Positions 1 through 8,689 are shown, numbered from the stretch's first letter. The stretch: 64,000 nt of DNA from Dermatophilus congolensis (GCA_030538115.1 JAUNUP010000009.1:1-64000); one strand, 5' to 3'. Notes: a model not told the origin generated them from the sequence alone. Numbers and translations are program-made.

Positions 1-867
1 CATCGACAGGAACGGCACGAACACCATCTGCACGTTCTCGGGGAAGACCTTCTTCCAGAACTTGTAGACGAGGGCCAGCACCGCGACCATGATCAGCGGC
101 ACGAAGACCTGGCCGCCGTAGGCGTTGAGCTGCATCGGCAGGCCGAAGATGTTCGCGACACAGGTCGGGTCGGCGCCGGGGATGGGGCTCGGGGTGCAGA
201 CGGTGTCAGGGAACCGCTCCGGGTTATTCAGGCCCATGAAGTCGGGCGTCATCAGCGCGCCCATGACCGTGGCACCGACCCAGGGGTCGATGTTGAGGGT
301 CTTGGCGGCGTTGTAGGCGACCATGATCGGCAAGAAGTAGAACACCGACCTCCACATCGAGTCGACGAAGACCCACGAAGCGGCCTTGTCGGCGGCCCGG
401 AAGTCGACGATGCCGAGGGCGTCGAGCACGGCCGCGAAGGCGATGATCAGCGAGGCGCCCAGCAGCACGCCGAGCAGCGGCCGGAAGCTGTTGGAGAGGT
501 ACTCGAAGAAGGCGTCGAGCCACGCGACCTTGCCGCGGGCCTTGGCGCGGGCGGCGGCCTTGACGTCGGCGTCGCTGGTGCCGCTGCTCGTGGCCGCGGC
601 GCCTGCCTTGCTCATCGCAGGCAGGTTCATGATGGCGTTGTAGACCGACTGCACGGCTCCGCCGATGACGACCTGGTAGCGATCACCGCTCTGGGGTACG
701 GCGCCCATCACCTCCGGGATGGCGTCGAGGCCCGCCTGGTCGACCTTGCCCGCGTCGACGAGTTCGAAGCGCAACCGAGTTGCGCAGTGGGTCAGGGCGG
801 AGATGTTCTCCGGCCCACCGACTTTGGCCACGATCTGCGAGGCCGTGTCGTTCGTTGTGGTGCTCAT
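1..867 (-). CDS. PTS beta-glucoside-type permease EIIBC (3' end outside window)
   Basis: Phosphotransferase-system sugar permease; the reading frame runs off the left edge, so only about 289 N-terminal residues are seen. Residues 1 to about 75 form an EIIB domain with the phosphocysteine motif CATRLRF near residue 28. A linker and the first hydrophobic EIIC segments follow. This B-then-C order is that of the glucose/beta-glucoside PTS superfamily. EIIB takes phosphate from EIIA and phosphorylates the sugar carried by membrane EIIC. A fused C-terminal EIIA, as in BglF, cannot be judged. The start is the ATG at 867. The leader upstream looks like an antitermination switch of the BglG/LicT type, which fits a beta-glucoside permease. 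Family assignment is firm; the exact sugar is not known. Confidence 0.9.
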   Translation of the reverse strand, partial: MSTTTNDTASQIVAKVGGPENISALTHCATRLRFELVDAGKVDQAGLDAIPEVMGAVPQSGDRYQVVIGGAVQSVYNAIMNLPAMSKAGAAATSSGTSDADVKAAARAKARGKVAWLDAFFEYLSNSFRPLLGVLLGASLIIAFAAVLDALGIVDFRAADKAASWVFVDSMWRSVFYFLPIMVAYNAAKTLNIDPWVGATVMGALMTPDFMGLNNPERFPDTVCTPSPIPGADPTCVANIFGLPMQLNAYGGQVFVPLIMVAVLALVYKFWKKVFPENVQMVFVPFLSM

Positions 868-938
868 TTCGGTCCTGTCTTCCGGATGCCGAGCGTGAGG
901 GTGTTGGGCTACTACCGGCCTCGGGGGTGTCAGGGCAC

Positions 939-980
939 AAAAAAAGACCCGAGGCGCACCACGTGTGCGTCTCAGGTCTT
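939..980 (-). terminator. Leader terminator upstream of the PTS gene
   Basis: On the minus strand the arms AAGACCTGAGACGCAC and GTGCGCCTCGGGTCTT pair almost perfectly around a short ACGTG loop and are followed at once by a run of T. It is therefore an intrinsic terminator placed between the predicted promoter and the PTS start codon at 867. Its 5' arm shares the bases AAGACC with the 3' end of the antiterminator element, so the two structures cannot form together. Confidence 0.85.
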
Positions 981-1024
981 GCCCCTCACCGGCGACGTTG
1001 TGCCGCTGGATCGGGTAACAACCC
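975..1024 (-). promoter_or_regulatory. RAT-like ribonucleic antiterminator (BglG/LicT/SacY type)
   Basis: The minus strand carries GGGTTGTTACC and, about 30 nt later, GGGGCAAGACC. These match the two conserved sides of the RAT hairpin bound by BglG/LicT proteins (family consensus close to GGATTGTTACTG...CAGGCAAAACC). Between them an extra imperfect stem (CCAGCGGC with GTCGCCGG) lengthens the hairpin compared with the usual RNA of about 29 nt. The 3' side overlaps the first arm of the leader terminator. Family knowledge predicts that a phosphorylation-controlled antiterminator protein stabilises this hairpin when substrate is present. No such regulator gene lies in the visible sequence; it may be beyond position 1. 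Confidence 0.75.
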
Positions 1025-1047
1025 TGTCAAAGCCGAAGCTTGGGGAG

Positions 1048-1077
1048 AAGCTACCACGGAAGTTCCCGATGTGTCAC
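1048..1077 (-). promoter_or_regulatory. Predicted promoter of the PTS leader
   Basis: On the minus strand GTGACA (1077-1072) and TAGCTT (1053-1048) are separated by 18 nt, fitting a -35/-10 pair of the actinobacterial TTGACN...TANNNT type. Transcription would begin near 1041, about 17 nt before the RAT element. The leader would then contain promoter, RAT, terminator and start codon in the expected order. Confidence 0.5.
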
Positions 1078-1092
1078 CACCTCCCCAGCCTC

Positions 1093-2517
1093 TCAGCGGA
1101 TGACGCCGACCTTTTTCGGGGTGTTGTTCGGAAAGACCTTTGCCAGGTCTGGGGTCTGCAAGCGCTTGGTGAGCACCTCGGCCACGACGTCTCGGTAGTC
1201 GGTCGTGATCGCGAGGTCGCCGTCGAGTAGGGCGGAGGCGGACAGGCCTGGCCAGCGGCCCAGCACCGTTCCGCCTGCCACATTGCCGCCCGCAACGAAC
1301 ATGACGTTGCCGTGCCCGTGGTCGGTGCCACCGACCGAGTTCTCCTGCACGCGGCGGCCGAATTCGCTGAGCGTCACCACGGTGGTGTTGCCCCAGAGTG
1401 CGCCGAGATCGGCCCGGAAGGCCGCCAGGCCGCGGGCGAACGTGTCGAGGTTGCGGCGCATCGGGCCCCACTCCTCGAAGGGAGCGCCCTGGTCACGGTG
1501 CATGTCCCAGCCGCCGAGGTCGATGCAGGCTGCCTCGACCGGCGCGCCCGACTTGAGCACGCGGGCGATCTCGCGCATCCCCTTGCCGAAGTCGTCGTCG
1601 GGGTACGGAGCCGATCCGGGGGCTGTGGCGCGGGCCTTCGCCAACGCGGCCACCCCGGCCACGGCGCGGCTCGCGTCGGCGGCCACAGCGCCTCCGGCGG
1701 TGCGGTGCATGCGGTCGAGCGCGAGGTTGATGCCGCTGCGGTGCCCTTGCCAGCCCCATACGTCGAAGTCTGTGACCTCGCCCGAGAACGACGCGGTCGG
1801 AAATCCGCCCGACGCCGACACGGCCACCCGGTCGCCGACCGTCACGGCACGCACGAGGTCGGTGCTGCCCGAGGTGGCCGCGAGGTGCCGGCCGAGCCAG
1901 CCGCTGCGCAGCGACGCGGGCGCCGAACGTTCCATCGAGAGCTGTGCATCGAAGTGCGAGCGCGACGCGGCAGGGTTGCCCACCGCGTGCACGGCAGCGA
2001 GTTCGCCTGCCTTCCACAACGGCAGCAGCGGCTTCATCGCGGGGTGAAACCCGAACCCGTCGGAGGCGGGCAACGCCTGCTCGGGCCGCACGCCCAGGCC
2101 GGGGCGTGCGCGCAGGTAGTCGGGGTCGCCGAGGGGCATGACGACCTGCAGACCGTCGATGGCGCCGCGCAGGAAAATGACGACGAGGGCGTCCCGGGCA
2201 CCCCGGCCCGGAGCCTGGGCAGGCGCGGGAGCGGCGAACGAGTATCGCGGTGTCGGAGAGACCATCCCGAGCGCGCCGAGCCCGGCGAACGCGGACATCG
2301 CGCTGAGCATGGTTCGGCGGGTGACGCCGTGACCGCTGTCCGCCTCGCAGGCGAGCGCCCCCAGCGACGCGGCGGCGAGTTCGCCGGCCTCACGCTCTCC
2401 GGAGAGCACCTCGTACCCGTCGGCCGTCGCGTGTACGAGAATGTCGCGGTCGTCGTGGGTGTGTACGGGCACGATGTCGTCGTGCAGCCGCCACAGGCCG
2501 GTGAATCGGTCGCGCAT
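1093..2517 (-). CDS. DUF1501 family protein with Tat-like signal
   Basis: A 474-residue member of the DUF1501 family, which has an alkaline-phosphatase-like fold and is usually exported. A twin-arginine-like stretch TRRTML (residues 66-71) precedes a hydrophobic segment and an Ala-rich cleavage region near residue 95. The mature part contains family-typical blocks such as FLRGAIDGLQVV, NPAASRSHFDAQ and a C-terminal SEFGRR with GGTDHGHGN. The start at 2517 is chosen because AAGGAG lies 9 nt upstream; an earlier ATG at 2535 overlaps the stop of the DUF1800 gene as ATGA. The pair is one transcription unit. DUF1800/DUF1501 neighbours are common in bacteria, but their biochemical role is unknown to me. 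Confidence 0.88.
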   Translation of the reverse strand: MRDRFTGLWRLHDDIVPVHTHDDRDILVHATADGYEVLSGEREAGELAAASLGALACEADSGHGVTRRTMLSAMSAFAGLGALGMVSPTPRYSFAAPAPAQAPGRGARDALVVIFLRGAIDGLQVVMPLGDPDYLRARPGLGVRPEQALPASDGFGFHPAMKPLLPLWKAGELAAVHAVGNPAASRSHFDAQLSMERSAPASLRSGWLGRHLAATSGSTDLVRAVTVGDRVAVSASGGFPTASFSGEVTDFDVWGWQGHRSGINLALDRMHRTAGGAVAADASRAVAGVAALAKARATAPGSAPYPDDDFGKGMREIARVLKSGAPVEAACIDLGGWDMHRDQGAPFEEWGPMRRNLDTFARGLAAFRADLGALWGNTTVVTLSEFGRRVQENSVGGTDHGHGNVMFVAGGNVAGGTVLGRWPGLSASALLDGDLAITTDYRDVVAEVLTKRLQTPDLAKVFPNNTPKKVGVIR

Positions 2518-2531
2518 GGGCGGGGTCTCCT

Positions 2532-4010
2532 TCATCGCAGCGACATGTACGGGGAGGCCATGACCAGGCGCGTCGCCTCCGGGATGTGCCACTTCACGGC
2601 CGCCTCCGACATGCGCTCGGTGGCAGGCGGTACGGCGGTGCCGCCGGGGTCGGCGAGGAACGTGGCGAGGGCGTCGCGGTCGGCGGGCATCGGGGTGTAG
2701 CCGGTGAGCTGCGTGAACATGCGGGTCGCGGCGTCGGCGTAGGTCATCGAGGTGTTCAGCCCGAACACGGAGACCCAGGGGGTGAGCGCGAGGCTCTTGT
2801 CCCAGCCCTCGGCGATGGCCTCGGAGGCGTTCCAGCGGGCCAGCATCGAGCCGGGGTTGAGCCATGCGGAGGCGGTGTCTTTGGGCCCGTCGGGGTCGGG
2901 GTGCTCGAGGGGCAGGTGGCCGAGTCGGTCGAGCATCGAGGCGTACGTGCTCAACGGCGCCCAGGGAGAGGGGTCGCTCGGTGCCACGTACGTCGGAGTG
3001 GCCGCGGCGTATGCGGCAGCGGCGAACTCCTGCGGCCGGGCCCACTTCGCCCCGGTGGAGGCCGCGAACTCGGCGCTGTTGAACAGCACCCGCAGCACCG
3101 GCGCGATCGCGGTGCGGTTGGCGAGATAGGCGCTGCTCAGACGCGAGATGAGCGACGCGGGCGGGGTGTCGGAGACGAACCGCTGGGCCATGCGGGTGAC
3201 GATGCGTTTCACCGTGGCCGGGTGTACGGCGAGCTTTTCGACGAGCGTGCGCAGCTCGGCCGGGCCCGAGCCGGCGGAGGCGTTGGCGAGGCGTGTGCCC
3301 ACGACCGTCACGGCTCCCGTGGCGTGCTCACCCGCGCGGTACACGAACCGGCCCGCCTTCGGGTCGACGGAGAAGCCCGTGAGCAGCTTGGCGAGGGCCT
3401 TGACGTCGGCCTCCTTGTGCGCCCCGACGCCGACCGTGTGCAGTTCGAGCAGTTCGCGGGCGAGGTTCTCGGCGGGCTGAGCCTTGGTCGACCAAGCCTG
3501 GTCGAGGTAGAGCAGCATCGCGGGGTGTGTGGTGGCGGCGTAGAGAAGGTCGGCGAAGCGGCCCATCGCGCGCGGCCTGATCACCTCGCGGTCGTACGTA
3601 CACAGCCAGCCGGCGACCTTGTCGTCGGACAGGGCGATGTGCAGGTGGTCGTGCCACATCTCCACGACCCGCTCAAGCAGTGGCCGCTTGGTGGTGAGCT
3701 GCCGCCACATCGTCGCGCGGGCCAACGCGGGCTGCGCCTCCCACGGCTTGTCGCCGGTGAACGAACGGATCCCCGGCATGTCGAGAGTGGTGACCTTGAA
3801 GGTCTTAGCGACGAACGCCTCCGTGGCGCGGTCGTCGATTGTCGCCGGCGCCAACTGTGTCTCGACCCAGCGCTTCGTGCCCATCTTGCGGATGGCCGCC
3901 GCCTGCGCAGCGGTCGCCGCGTGCGTCGCTCTGCGGGCGAGCAGCCACGCGGGATCGACCGTGAGCTTCAGGCCAGGCGCGTGAGGAGAGGTTGCGGTGG
4001 CTGAACTCAC
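2532..4010 (-). CDS. DUF1800 family protein
   Basis: A 492-residue DUF1800 protein. Recognisable family segments are the N-terminal LLARRATHAATAAQAAAI block, the central WHDHLHIAL segment, NLARELLELHTVGVGAHKEADV and a C-terminal WLNPGSMLARWN region. The proposed start is GTG 4010 because AAAGGG lies 5 nt upstream; another in-frame GTG at 4046 lacks a usable ribosome site. No clear signal peptide is visible with either start. Its stop overlaps a possible ATG of the downstream DUF1501 gene, which shows translational coupling. The function of the family is unknown. Its fixed association with DUF1501 suggests the two act together, probably at the cell envelope (inference). Confidence 0.85.
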   Translation of the reverse strand: MSSATATSPHAPGLKLTVDPAWLLARRATHAATAAQAAAIRKMGTKRWVETQLAPATIDDRATEAFVAKTFKVTTLDMPGIRSFTGDKPWEAQPALARATMWRQLTTKRPLLERVVEMWHDHLHIALSDDKVAGWLCTYDREVIRPRAMGRFADLLYAATTHPAMLLYLDQAWSTKAQPAENLARELLELHTVGVGAHKEADVKALAKLLTGFSVDPKAGRFVYRAGEHATGAVTVVGTRLANASAGSGPAELRTLVEKLAVHPATVKRIVTRMAQRFVSDTPPASLISRLSSAYLANRTAIAPVLRVLFNSAEFAASTGAKWARPQEFAAAAYAAATPTYVAPSDPSPWAPLSTYASMLDRLGHLPLEHPDPDGPKDTASAWLNPGSMLARWNASEAIAEGWDKSLALTPWVSVFGLNTSMTYADAATRMFTQLTGYTPMPADRDALATFLADPGGTAVPPATERMSEAAVKWHIPEATRLVMASPYMSLR

Positions 4011-4253
4011 ACTGACCCTTTCCGGCGTGGCACCCCCTGCCGGCACCCTTCGAGATACCTGTCGGCGCTGGGTCGAGCGACTTGAGCGGTTGCCTACGAG
4101 CGCGTGAACAGCCCTGGAGCGCGGCCTGACTGGTGGTCCTGACGAAGGGCGATGAAGCCATCGACGCGGAGCCGGGAGGGCGCCACATCGGGATGTATCC
4201 GGCCTGCGGAGAGTGGCTTGGCAGGGCTCGTGCCGGTTTGAAAGGATCGAAGG

Positions 4254-5006
4254 GTGGCCGCATCAGATCTGCCCCCTGATCCTTTCGGGCCGGGTTCACG
4301 GGGTTCACACGACTCCACCGAGTCGTCTTGTGCCCCGGCTCGCCATGTGACGCTGTTGCACGGCCTGGGCGGCTCGCCCCTGTCGTGGGAAAACCAGGTG
4401 GCCAAGATCCCCGCGGGTGTCTCGGCTCGCGCGCCCTGGCTGCGCGGCCTGCGCCCTGGGGGCTCGGAGTCGTTCGATGTGCCCGCCGCCTCCGCCGATC
4501 TGCTCATGCAGCTCGAACTCGAGGGCGCGATTCCGGCGGCCATCGTCGGTCATTCGCTCGGCGCGATGGTCGCCCTGCAGATGGCCATCGACGCTCCCGA
4601 GTCGTTGTCGCACCTCGTGCTCGTGGCCGGGCAGGTGCGGCCCCCGAAGTCGGTCATGCGGGCACAACGGCTCGCGTTCAAGATGATCCCGGCCAAGCAG
4701 TTCGCCAAATCCGGGGTGTCGAAGGCGAAGATGCGCGAGGCGATGCTCGCGGTCGAGGGGTTCGACGCCAGCGACCGGCTCGCCTCCGTCACGGCTCCGA
4801 CGCTGGTGGTGGTGGGCGACAACGACCGCGTCAACCGGTCGGCTGCGGAGGTGATCGCCGGTGGCATCCCGGGGGCGCGGCTCGTCTCGGTGCCGCGAGC
4901 GGGCCACGATGTCATGCGCGATTCTCCGGCCGAGTTCAACGAGCTGCTCTGGGACTTTCTCGGCTACCCGGCACAGGCCGCACGCGAGTCGGAGACGTCG
5001 CTGTAG
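4254..5006 (+). CDS. Alpha/beta hydrolase
   Basis: A 250-residue alpha/beta hydrolase, probably cytoplasmic. The oxyanion-hole motif is LLHGLGG (residues 34-40) and the nucleophile elbow is GHSLGA with Ser101. The acid is in VVGDND (near residue 189) and the histidine in RAGHDVM (His218), so the catalytic triad is complete. The GTG at 4254 follows AAAGGATCGAAGG. It is divergent from the DUF1800 gene and precedes a DsbA-like gene by 56 nt. It could be an esterase or C-C bond hydrolase; nothing in the sequence fixes the substrate. Confidence 0.85.
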   Translation: MAASDLPPDPFGPGSRGSHDSTESSCAPARHVTLLHGLGGSPLSWENQVAKIPAGVSARAPWLRGLRPGGSESFDVPAASADLLMQLELEGAIPAAIVGHSLGAMVALQMAIDAPESLSHLVLVAGQVRPPKSVMRAQRLAFKMIPAKQFAKSGVSKAKMREAMLAVEGFDASDRLASVTAPTLVVVGDNDRVNRSAAEVIAGGIPGARLVSVPRAGHDVMRDSPAEFNELLWDFLGYPAQAARESETSL

Positions 5007-5062
5007 CTGCGGTGCGCAACCCCTCCGGAACAGTGACGGCCGTCACGGTTGTTGCACGGGTC

Positions 5063-5797
5063 ATGAGGATCGACATCTGGTCAGACATCGTCTGCCCGTT
5101 CTGTTACATCGGTAAGCGCCGCCTCGAAGCGGCCCTCGAGCGCTTCGAGCACCGCGACCAGGTGGAGGTCGTCTGGCATTCGTTCGAGCTCGACCCCAAC
5201 GCCCCTGTGGGTACGCAGGAGAGCACGGTCGAACACGTGGCCGCGAAGTACGGCATCCCGGTCGCGCAGGCCCGGCAGAACAACGCGGGTCTGGCCGCGC
5301 AGGCCGCCACGGTGGGGCTGCAGTTCAACTGGGAAGACGCGCTCACCGCCAATACGTTCGACGCGCACCGACTCGTTCACCTGGCTGCGACGAAGAGCCG
5401 CGAGATGGCCGACGAGATGGAAGAACGGCTCATGCGGGCCTTCTTCACAGAGGGCTTCGCCGTCGACGACCGGGCCGTGCTGCTCGACATCGCCTCCGAC
5501 GCCGGGCTCGACGAGGCGGAGGCTGAGGCCGTTCTCGACTCCGACCAGTTCGCCGCCGACGTGCGCGCCGACGAGAACGCGGCGCGGCAGCTCGGCATCA
5601 GCGGGGTTCCGTTCTTCGTGTTTGCCGAAAAGTACGCGGTCTCGGGAGCCCAGCCGCTCGAGGTTTTCGAGAACGCCCTGGCCACGGCGTGGGCCGAGAC
5701 GCAGCCGAAGCCGTTCGAGATGGTCACCGGCGCTGCGGGCGCAGGTGCCGAAGACGCACCCGTTTGCGGGCCCGACGGGTGCGAACTGCCGAAATGA
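5063..5797 (+). CDS. DsbA family oxidoreductase (FrnE-like)
   Basis: A 244-residue thioredoxin-fold protein beginning MRIDIWSDIVCPFCYIGKRR, with a CPFC redox motif at residues 11-14. The cis-proline region is GISGVPFFVF. This is the cytoplasmic FrnE/DsbA-like group, named after a protein of frenolicin biosynthesis and related in fold to 2-hydroxychromene-2-carboxylate isomerases. There is no signal peptide. The C-terminus ends with a small cysteine motif, CGPDGCELPK, common in this group. The stop overlaps the next start by ATGA, so it is coupled to the Nudix gene. A disulfide isomerase or thiol-redox role is likely but unproven. Confidence 0.88.
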   Translation: MRIDIWSDIVCPFCYIGKRRLEAALERFEHRDQVEVVWHSFELDPNAPVGTQESTVEHVAAKYGIPVAQARQNNAGLAAQAATVGLQFNWEDALTANTFDAHRLVHLAATKSREMADEMEERLMRAFFTEGFAVDDRAVLLDIASDAGLDEAEAEAVLDSDQFAADVRADENAARQLGISGVPFFVFAEKYAVSGAQPLEVFENALATAWAETQPKPFEMVTGAAGAGAEDAPVCGPDGCELPK

Positions 5798-6492
5798 ACA
5801 CGCCGCCGGAGTGGCTGACCAAGGTCGGCCCGTCGATCGAGGGTGTGCTGCCCGACTGGTTCGCCGAGTTCCAGCCCCCGGAGCGCCCCCGGCGATCGTC
5901 GGCGGTGCTCATTCTCATGGCCGGCCACGAGAGCGGCATCGTCGGTGGGGGAGGTGCGGGGGCGTTCGGTGAGGGCGTCGACGTCGTGTTGACCGAACGT
6001 TCACATCACCTCCGCTCGCACGCGGCCCAGGTCTCGTTTCCGGGCGGCCACATCGACCCCACCGACGCGGGCCCTGTCGAGGCGGCGCTGCGCGAGGCGA
6101 ACGAAGAGGTCGGGCTGCGACCCAACACCGTCGACATCGTCGACAAGCTGCCCGCGCTGTACATGCACCCCCGCCAAAACGCGGTGACGCCCGTGATCGG
6201 TTGGTGGCGTGAACCGCACCCGATCGGCGTGGTCGACCACGGAGAGGTCGCGCAGGTCGCGCGCGTTCCCGTGGCCGATCTCGTTAATCCCGCCAACCGG
6301 TTCACGGTCACCGGCCCGCGCGGCTACCGCGGCCCCGGGTTCTGGGCCGGCGACATGTTCGTGTGGGGCTTCACGGCCAAGCTGCTCGACGCCGTCTTCG
6401 ACCTGGGCGGCATCGCTCAGCCGTGGGACCAAGACGTCGTGCAGCCGCTGCCCGAGGTGCAGATCGGGATGTTCCGCGACGGACGTGCCTGA
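5794..6492 (+). CDS. Nudix hydrolase, CoA pyrophosphatase type
   Basis: A 232-residue Nudix protein. The segment LTERSHHLRSHAAQVSFPGG directly precedes the Nudix box (ALREANEEVGL). This combination is the signature of the NudL/NUDT7-like group that cleaves coenzyme A into 4-phosphopantetheine and 3',5'-ADP. The start is the ATG overlapping the stop of the DsbA-like gene. A role in CoA turnover fits the family; actual substrates could include acyl-CoA derivatives or oxidised CoA. Confidence 0.88.
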   Translation: MNTPPEWLTKVGPSIEGVLPDWFAEFQPPERPRRSSAVLILMAGHESGIVGGGGAGAFGEGVDVVLTERSHHLRSHAAQVSFPGGHIDPTDAGPVEAALREANEEVGLRPNTVDIVDKLPALYMHPRQNAVTPVIGWWREPHPIGVVDHGEVAQVARVPVADLVNPANRFTVTGPRGYRGPGFWAGDMFVWGFTAKLLDAVFDLGGIAQPWDQDVVQPLPEVQIGMFRDGRA

Positions 6493-6531
6493 CCCCCTCC
6501 AAACTCCGCTCCGAGTACCTGGACGTTAGAA

Positions 6532-6557
6532 CAATTCGGTTACAGGGCAATACGGTT
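6532..6557 (+). repeat. Two direct repeats CAATWCGGTT upstream of a hydrolase gene
   Basis: CAATTCGGTT (6532-6541) and CAATACGGTT (6548-6557) are direct repeats 16 nt apart, about 60 nt before the start of the next gene. They could be a binding site for an activator or repressor. No regulator is encoded beside them. Confidence 0.35.
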
Positions 6558-6614
6558 CGCAGTTTGATGCCGTAGTGTGTCGGCACCTGGACACCATCCA
6601 CCGCAGGGGGAGCA

Positions 6615-7517
6615 ATGCCCTATTCGCGAGCGTTCGTTCCTGTCGACGGAGGCCGCTTGAGCGCCGTCGACTTCGGCGGCAGGGGCCCCGACGTGCTGTT
6701 CATCGCAGGACACGGGTACCTCGCCACCAGTTGGACCCAGGTGGCGGCCCACCTCGGCAACGACATCCACTCGGTGGCCCTCGACCACCGGCAGCACGGC
6801 CCCGGCCTCGCTCCCCTCACGACGGGCGACAACGAATGGCTCGACGTCGTCCACGCGATCGAGGCGCTGGGGCTGAAGAACGTGATCGTCGTCGGGCACG
6901 ACATGGGCGCGTTCATGGCCCTCGCGGCGGCGGCCGAGCGGCCCGACCTCATCCGCGGCGTCGTCACAGTCGACGGTGAATACGCTGATCGGCGCGGGTC
7001 GAAGCGCTACTCCGCCGCCACCGAATGCGGCGCCGACATGCTCGATCAGCTGCGCATCCGCTTCCGGTTCGGTGACGTGCTGCGCGGCGGCGACCAGGTC
7101 GCCGACTACCTCGCCCAGATGCGCCACGTCGCCGAAACCGACTGGCTCGTGCGCGGAGCCGGACCCCAATACGAGGCCGACGCCCAGTACGCATTGCGCG
7201 AACTGCCCGACGGGTCGCTCCTGCGCACCCCCTCTCCCGACGCCGTGGTGCTCGGGTACGAGTTCTCCGAGAGCGCCAAGTACCACCCGTCGTTCGAGCT
7301 GTACGGGCACGTCACAGTGCCGATCGACATCATGCACTGCCGCGACGGCAACGCCTCCAGCGATACGGAGATGCTGCGGATCCTCGCGGGGCAGCACGCG
7401 AACATCCACCTGCACATCGTGGCCTCGGGCACGGTGCCGCAATACGCGTGCCCCCAGAACGTGGCAGAAATCGTCCTGGAGGCGAACGCAAGAACAAAGG
7501 CCCGCACCGGCTGGTGA
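6615..7517 (+). CDS. Alpha/beta hydrolase with Asp nucleophile and no catalytic His
   Basis: A 300-residue alpha/beta hydrolase-fold protein with an AGGGGGAGCA ribosome site directly before its ATG. The nucleophile elbow is VVGHDMGA, putting Asp96 where haloalkane dehalogenases and epoxide hydrolases carry their nucleophilic aspartate. At the C-terminus, where those families have GHVPQ or GHFP with the catalytic histidine, this protein has SGTVPQYACP, so Thr273 replaces the His. The oxyanion region AGHGYLATSW and the LDHRQHG block are normal. It may be non-hydrolytic (a binding or regulatory role), or another residue may serve. It seems monocistronic, with convergent pirin downstream. Confidence 0.82.
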   Translation: MPYSRAFVPVDGGRLSAVDFGGRGPDVLFIAGHGYLATSWTQVAAHLGNDIHSVALDHRQHGPGLAPLTTGDNEWLDVVHAIEALGLKNVIVVGHDMGAFMALAAAAERPDLIRGVVTVDGEYADRRGSKRYSAATECGADMLDQLRIRFRFGDVLRGGDQVADYLAQMRHVAETDWLVRGAGPQYEADAQYALRELPDGSLLRTPSPDAVVLGYEFSESAKYHPSFELYGHVTVPIDIMHCRDGNASSDTEMLRILAGQHANIHLHIVASGTVPQYACPQNVAEIVLEANARTKARTGW

Positions 7518-7547
7518 CGTAGCGTTCACCTCAGGCAAGTGGAAGGC

Positions 7548-8522
7548 TCAGAGGACGTCGTGGCCCGGGTGCGGGGTGTTCGGAATCGTGCCGAGGCGCC
7601 CTGCCTGGAAGTCTTCGAACGCCTCCATGAGCTGGGCCCGTGTGTTCATCACGAACGGGCCGTACGCCGCCACCGGTTCGCGGATCGGCTGGCCGCCCAT
7701 GAGGTACAGGTCCAGCTCGGGGGTGTGCGAGTCCTGCGAGTCGTCGGCGGTCACCTCGATGACGTCACCTTCGCCGAGCACCGCCAACTGCCCGCCCATG
7801 ATCGGCCGGTTCGCCGGCCCCACGCCTCCGCGCCCGGAGAGGGCGTAGACGAGAGCGTTGTACGCGGGGTTCCACGGGATCCGCACCCGTGCGCCCGGAG
7901 CCACGGTGACGTGCGTGATCGTGATCGGCGTGTGCGTGATGCCGGGTCCCGCGTGTCCGTCGAGTTCGCCCGCGATGACGCGCAGGAGCGCGCCGCCGTC
8001 GGGGCTGCTCAGCAGGGCGACCTCGCCGCCGCGGATGTCCTGGTAGCGGGGGTCGGACATCTTCATGTGGCTGGGCAGGTTCACCCAGAGCTGCAGGCCG
8101 TGGAACAGGCCGCCTGAGACGACCAGCGACTCCGGCGGGCGCTCGATGTGCAGCAGGCCCGAGCCGGCGGTCATCCACTGGGTGTCGCCGTTGGTGATCG
8201 TGCCGCCGCCGCCGTGGCTGTCTTGGTGCTCGAAGATGCCGTCGATGATGTACGTCACCGTCTCGAAGCCGCGGTGGGGGTGCCACGACGTGCCCTTGGG
8301 CTCGCCGGGTGCGTACTCGACCTCACCCATCTGATCCATGTGGATGAAGGGGTCGAGGTCGGCGTGGCTGACGCCCGCGAACGCGCGGCGCACGGGAAAG
8401 CCCTCGCCTTCGAACGCAGAGGGAGCCGTGGTCAGGGAATTCACGCGACGCGAAACCGCCTCCGCCCCAGGTGTGCTGAGGCGCGGCAGGGTGAGGATGT
8501 CGCTAACGGTCACTGCGGGCAT
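7548..8522 (-). CDS. Pirin family protein
   Basis: A 324-residue pirin (bicupin). The metal-binding region contains HPHRGFETV and GSGLLHIE, giving the usual His/His/His/Glu set of the N-terminal cupin. The C-terminal region ends with a family-typical EPVAAYGPFVMNT segment. Some pirins act as quercetin dioxygenases and others as redox-sensing partners; the sequence does not decide. The ATG at 8522 follows GGAGGTCGAC. A dyad TACTTGA/TCAACTA lies upstream and resembles a site before the FMN reductase gene near 53.3 kb. A second pirin gene is at 22566. Confidence 0.9.
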   Translation of the reverse strand: MPAVTVSDILTLPRLSTPGAEAVSRRVNSLTTAPSAFEGEGFPVRRAFAGVSHADLDPFIHMDQMGEVEYAPGEPKGTSWHPHRGFETVTYIIDGIFEHQDSHGGGGTITNGDTQWMTAGSGLLHIERPPESLVVSGGLFHGLQLWVNLPSHMKMSDPRYQDIRGGEVALLSSPDGGALLRVIAGELDGHAGPGITHTPITITHVTVAPGARVRIPWNPAYNALVYALSGRGGVGPANRPIMGGQLAVLGEGDVIEVTADDSQDSHTPELDLYLMGGQPIREPVAAYGPFVMNTRAQLMEAFEDFQAGRLGTIPNTPHPGHDVL

Positions 8523-8578
8523 GTCGACCTCCGTTGTGGTCTGAGCCCGGCAACTCCGGGCGCTCACACGATACAGCG

Positions 8579-8596
8579 TACTTGAACCCTCAACTA
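8579..8596. promoter_or_regulatory. Dyad TACTTGA-N4-TCAACTA upstream of pirin
   Basis: Near-perfect inverted repeat (six of seven positions) about 57 nt upstream of the pirin start. The half-site resembles those in the dyad before the quinone/FMN reductase at 53413. It looks like an operator for a MarR/HxlR-type redox regulator, by inference. Confidence 0.4.
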
Positions 8597-8689
8597 TTCC
8601 GCAGCGTAGACGGCGATGGTGAGGGCGTTTTTTCGGCGCGTGATGAGCGCGAGGGGCTGTCTGGGCTGCTGGATTGCCAGGGGCAGGAT

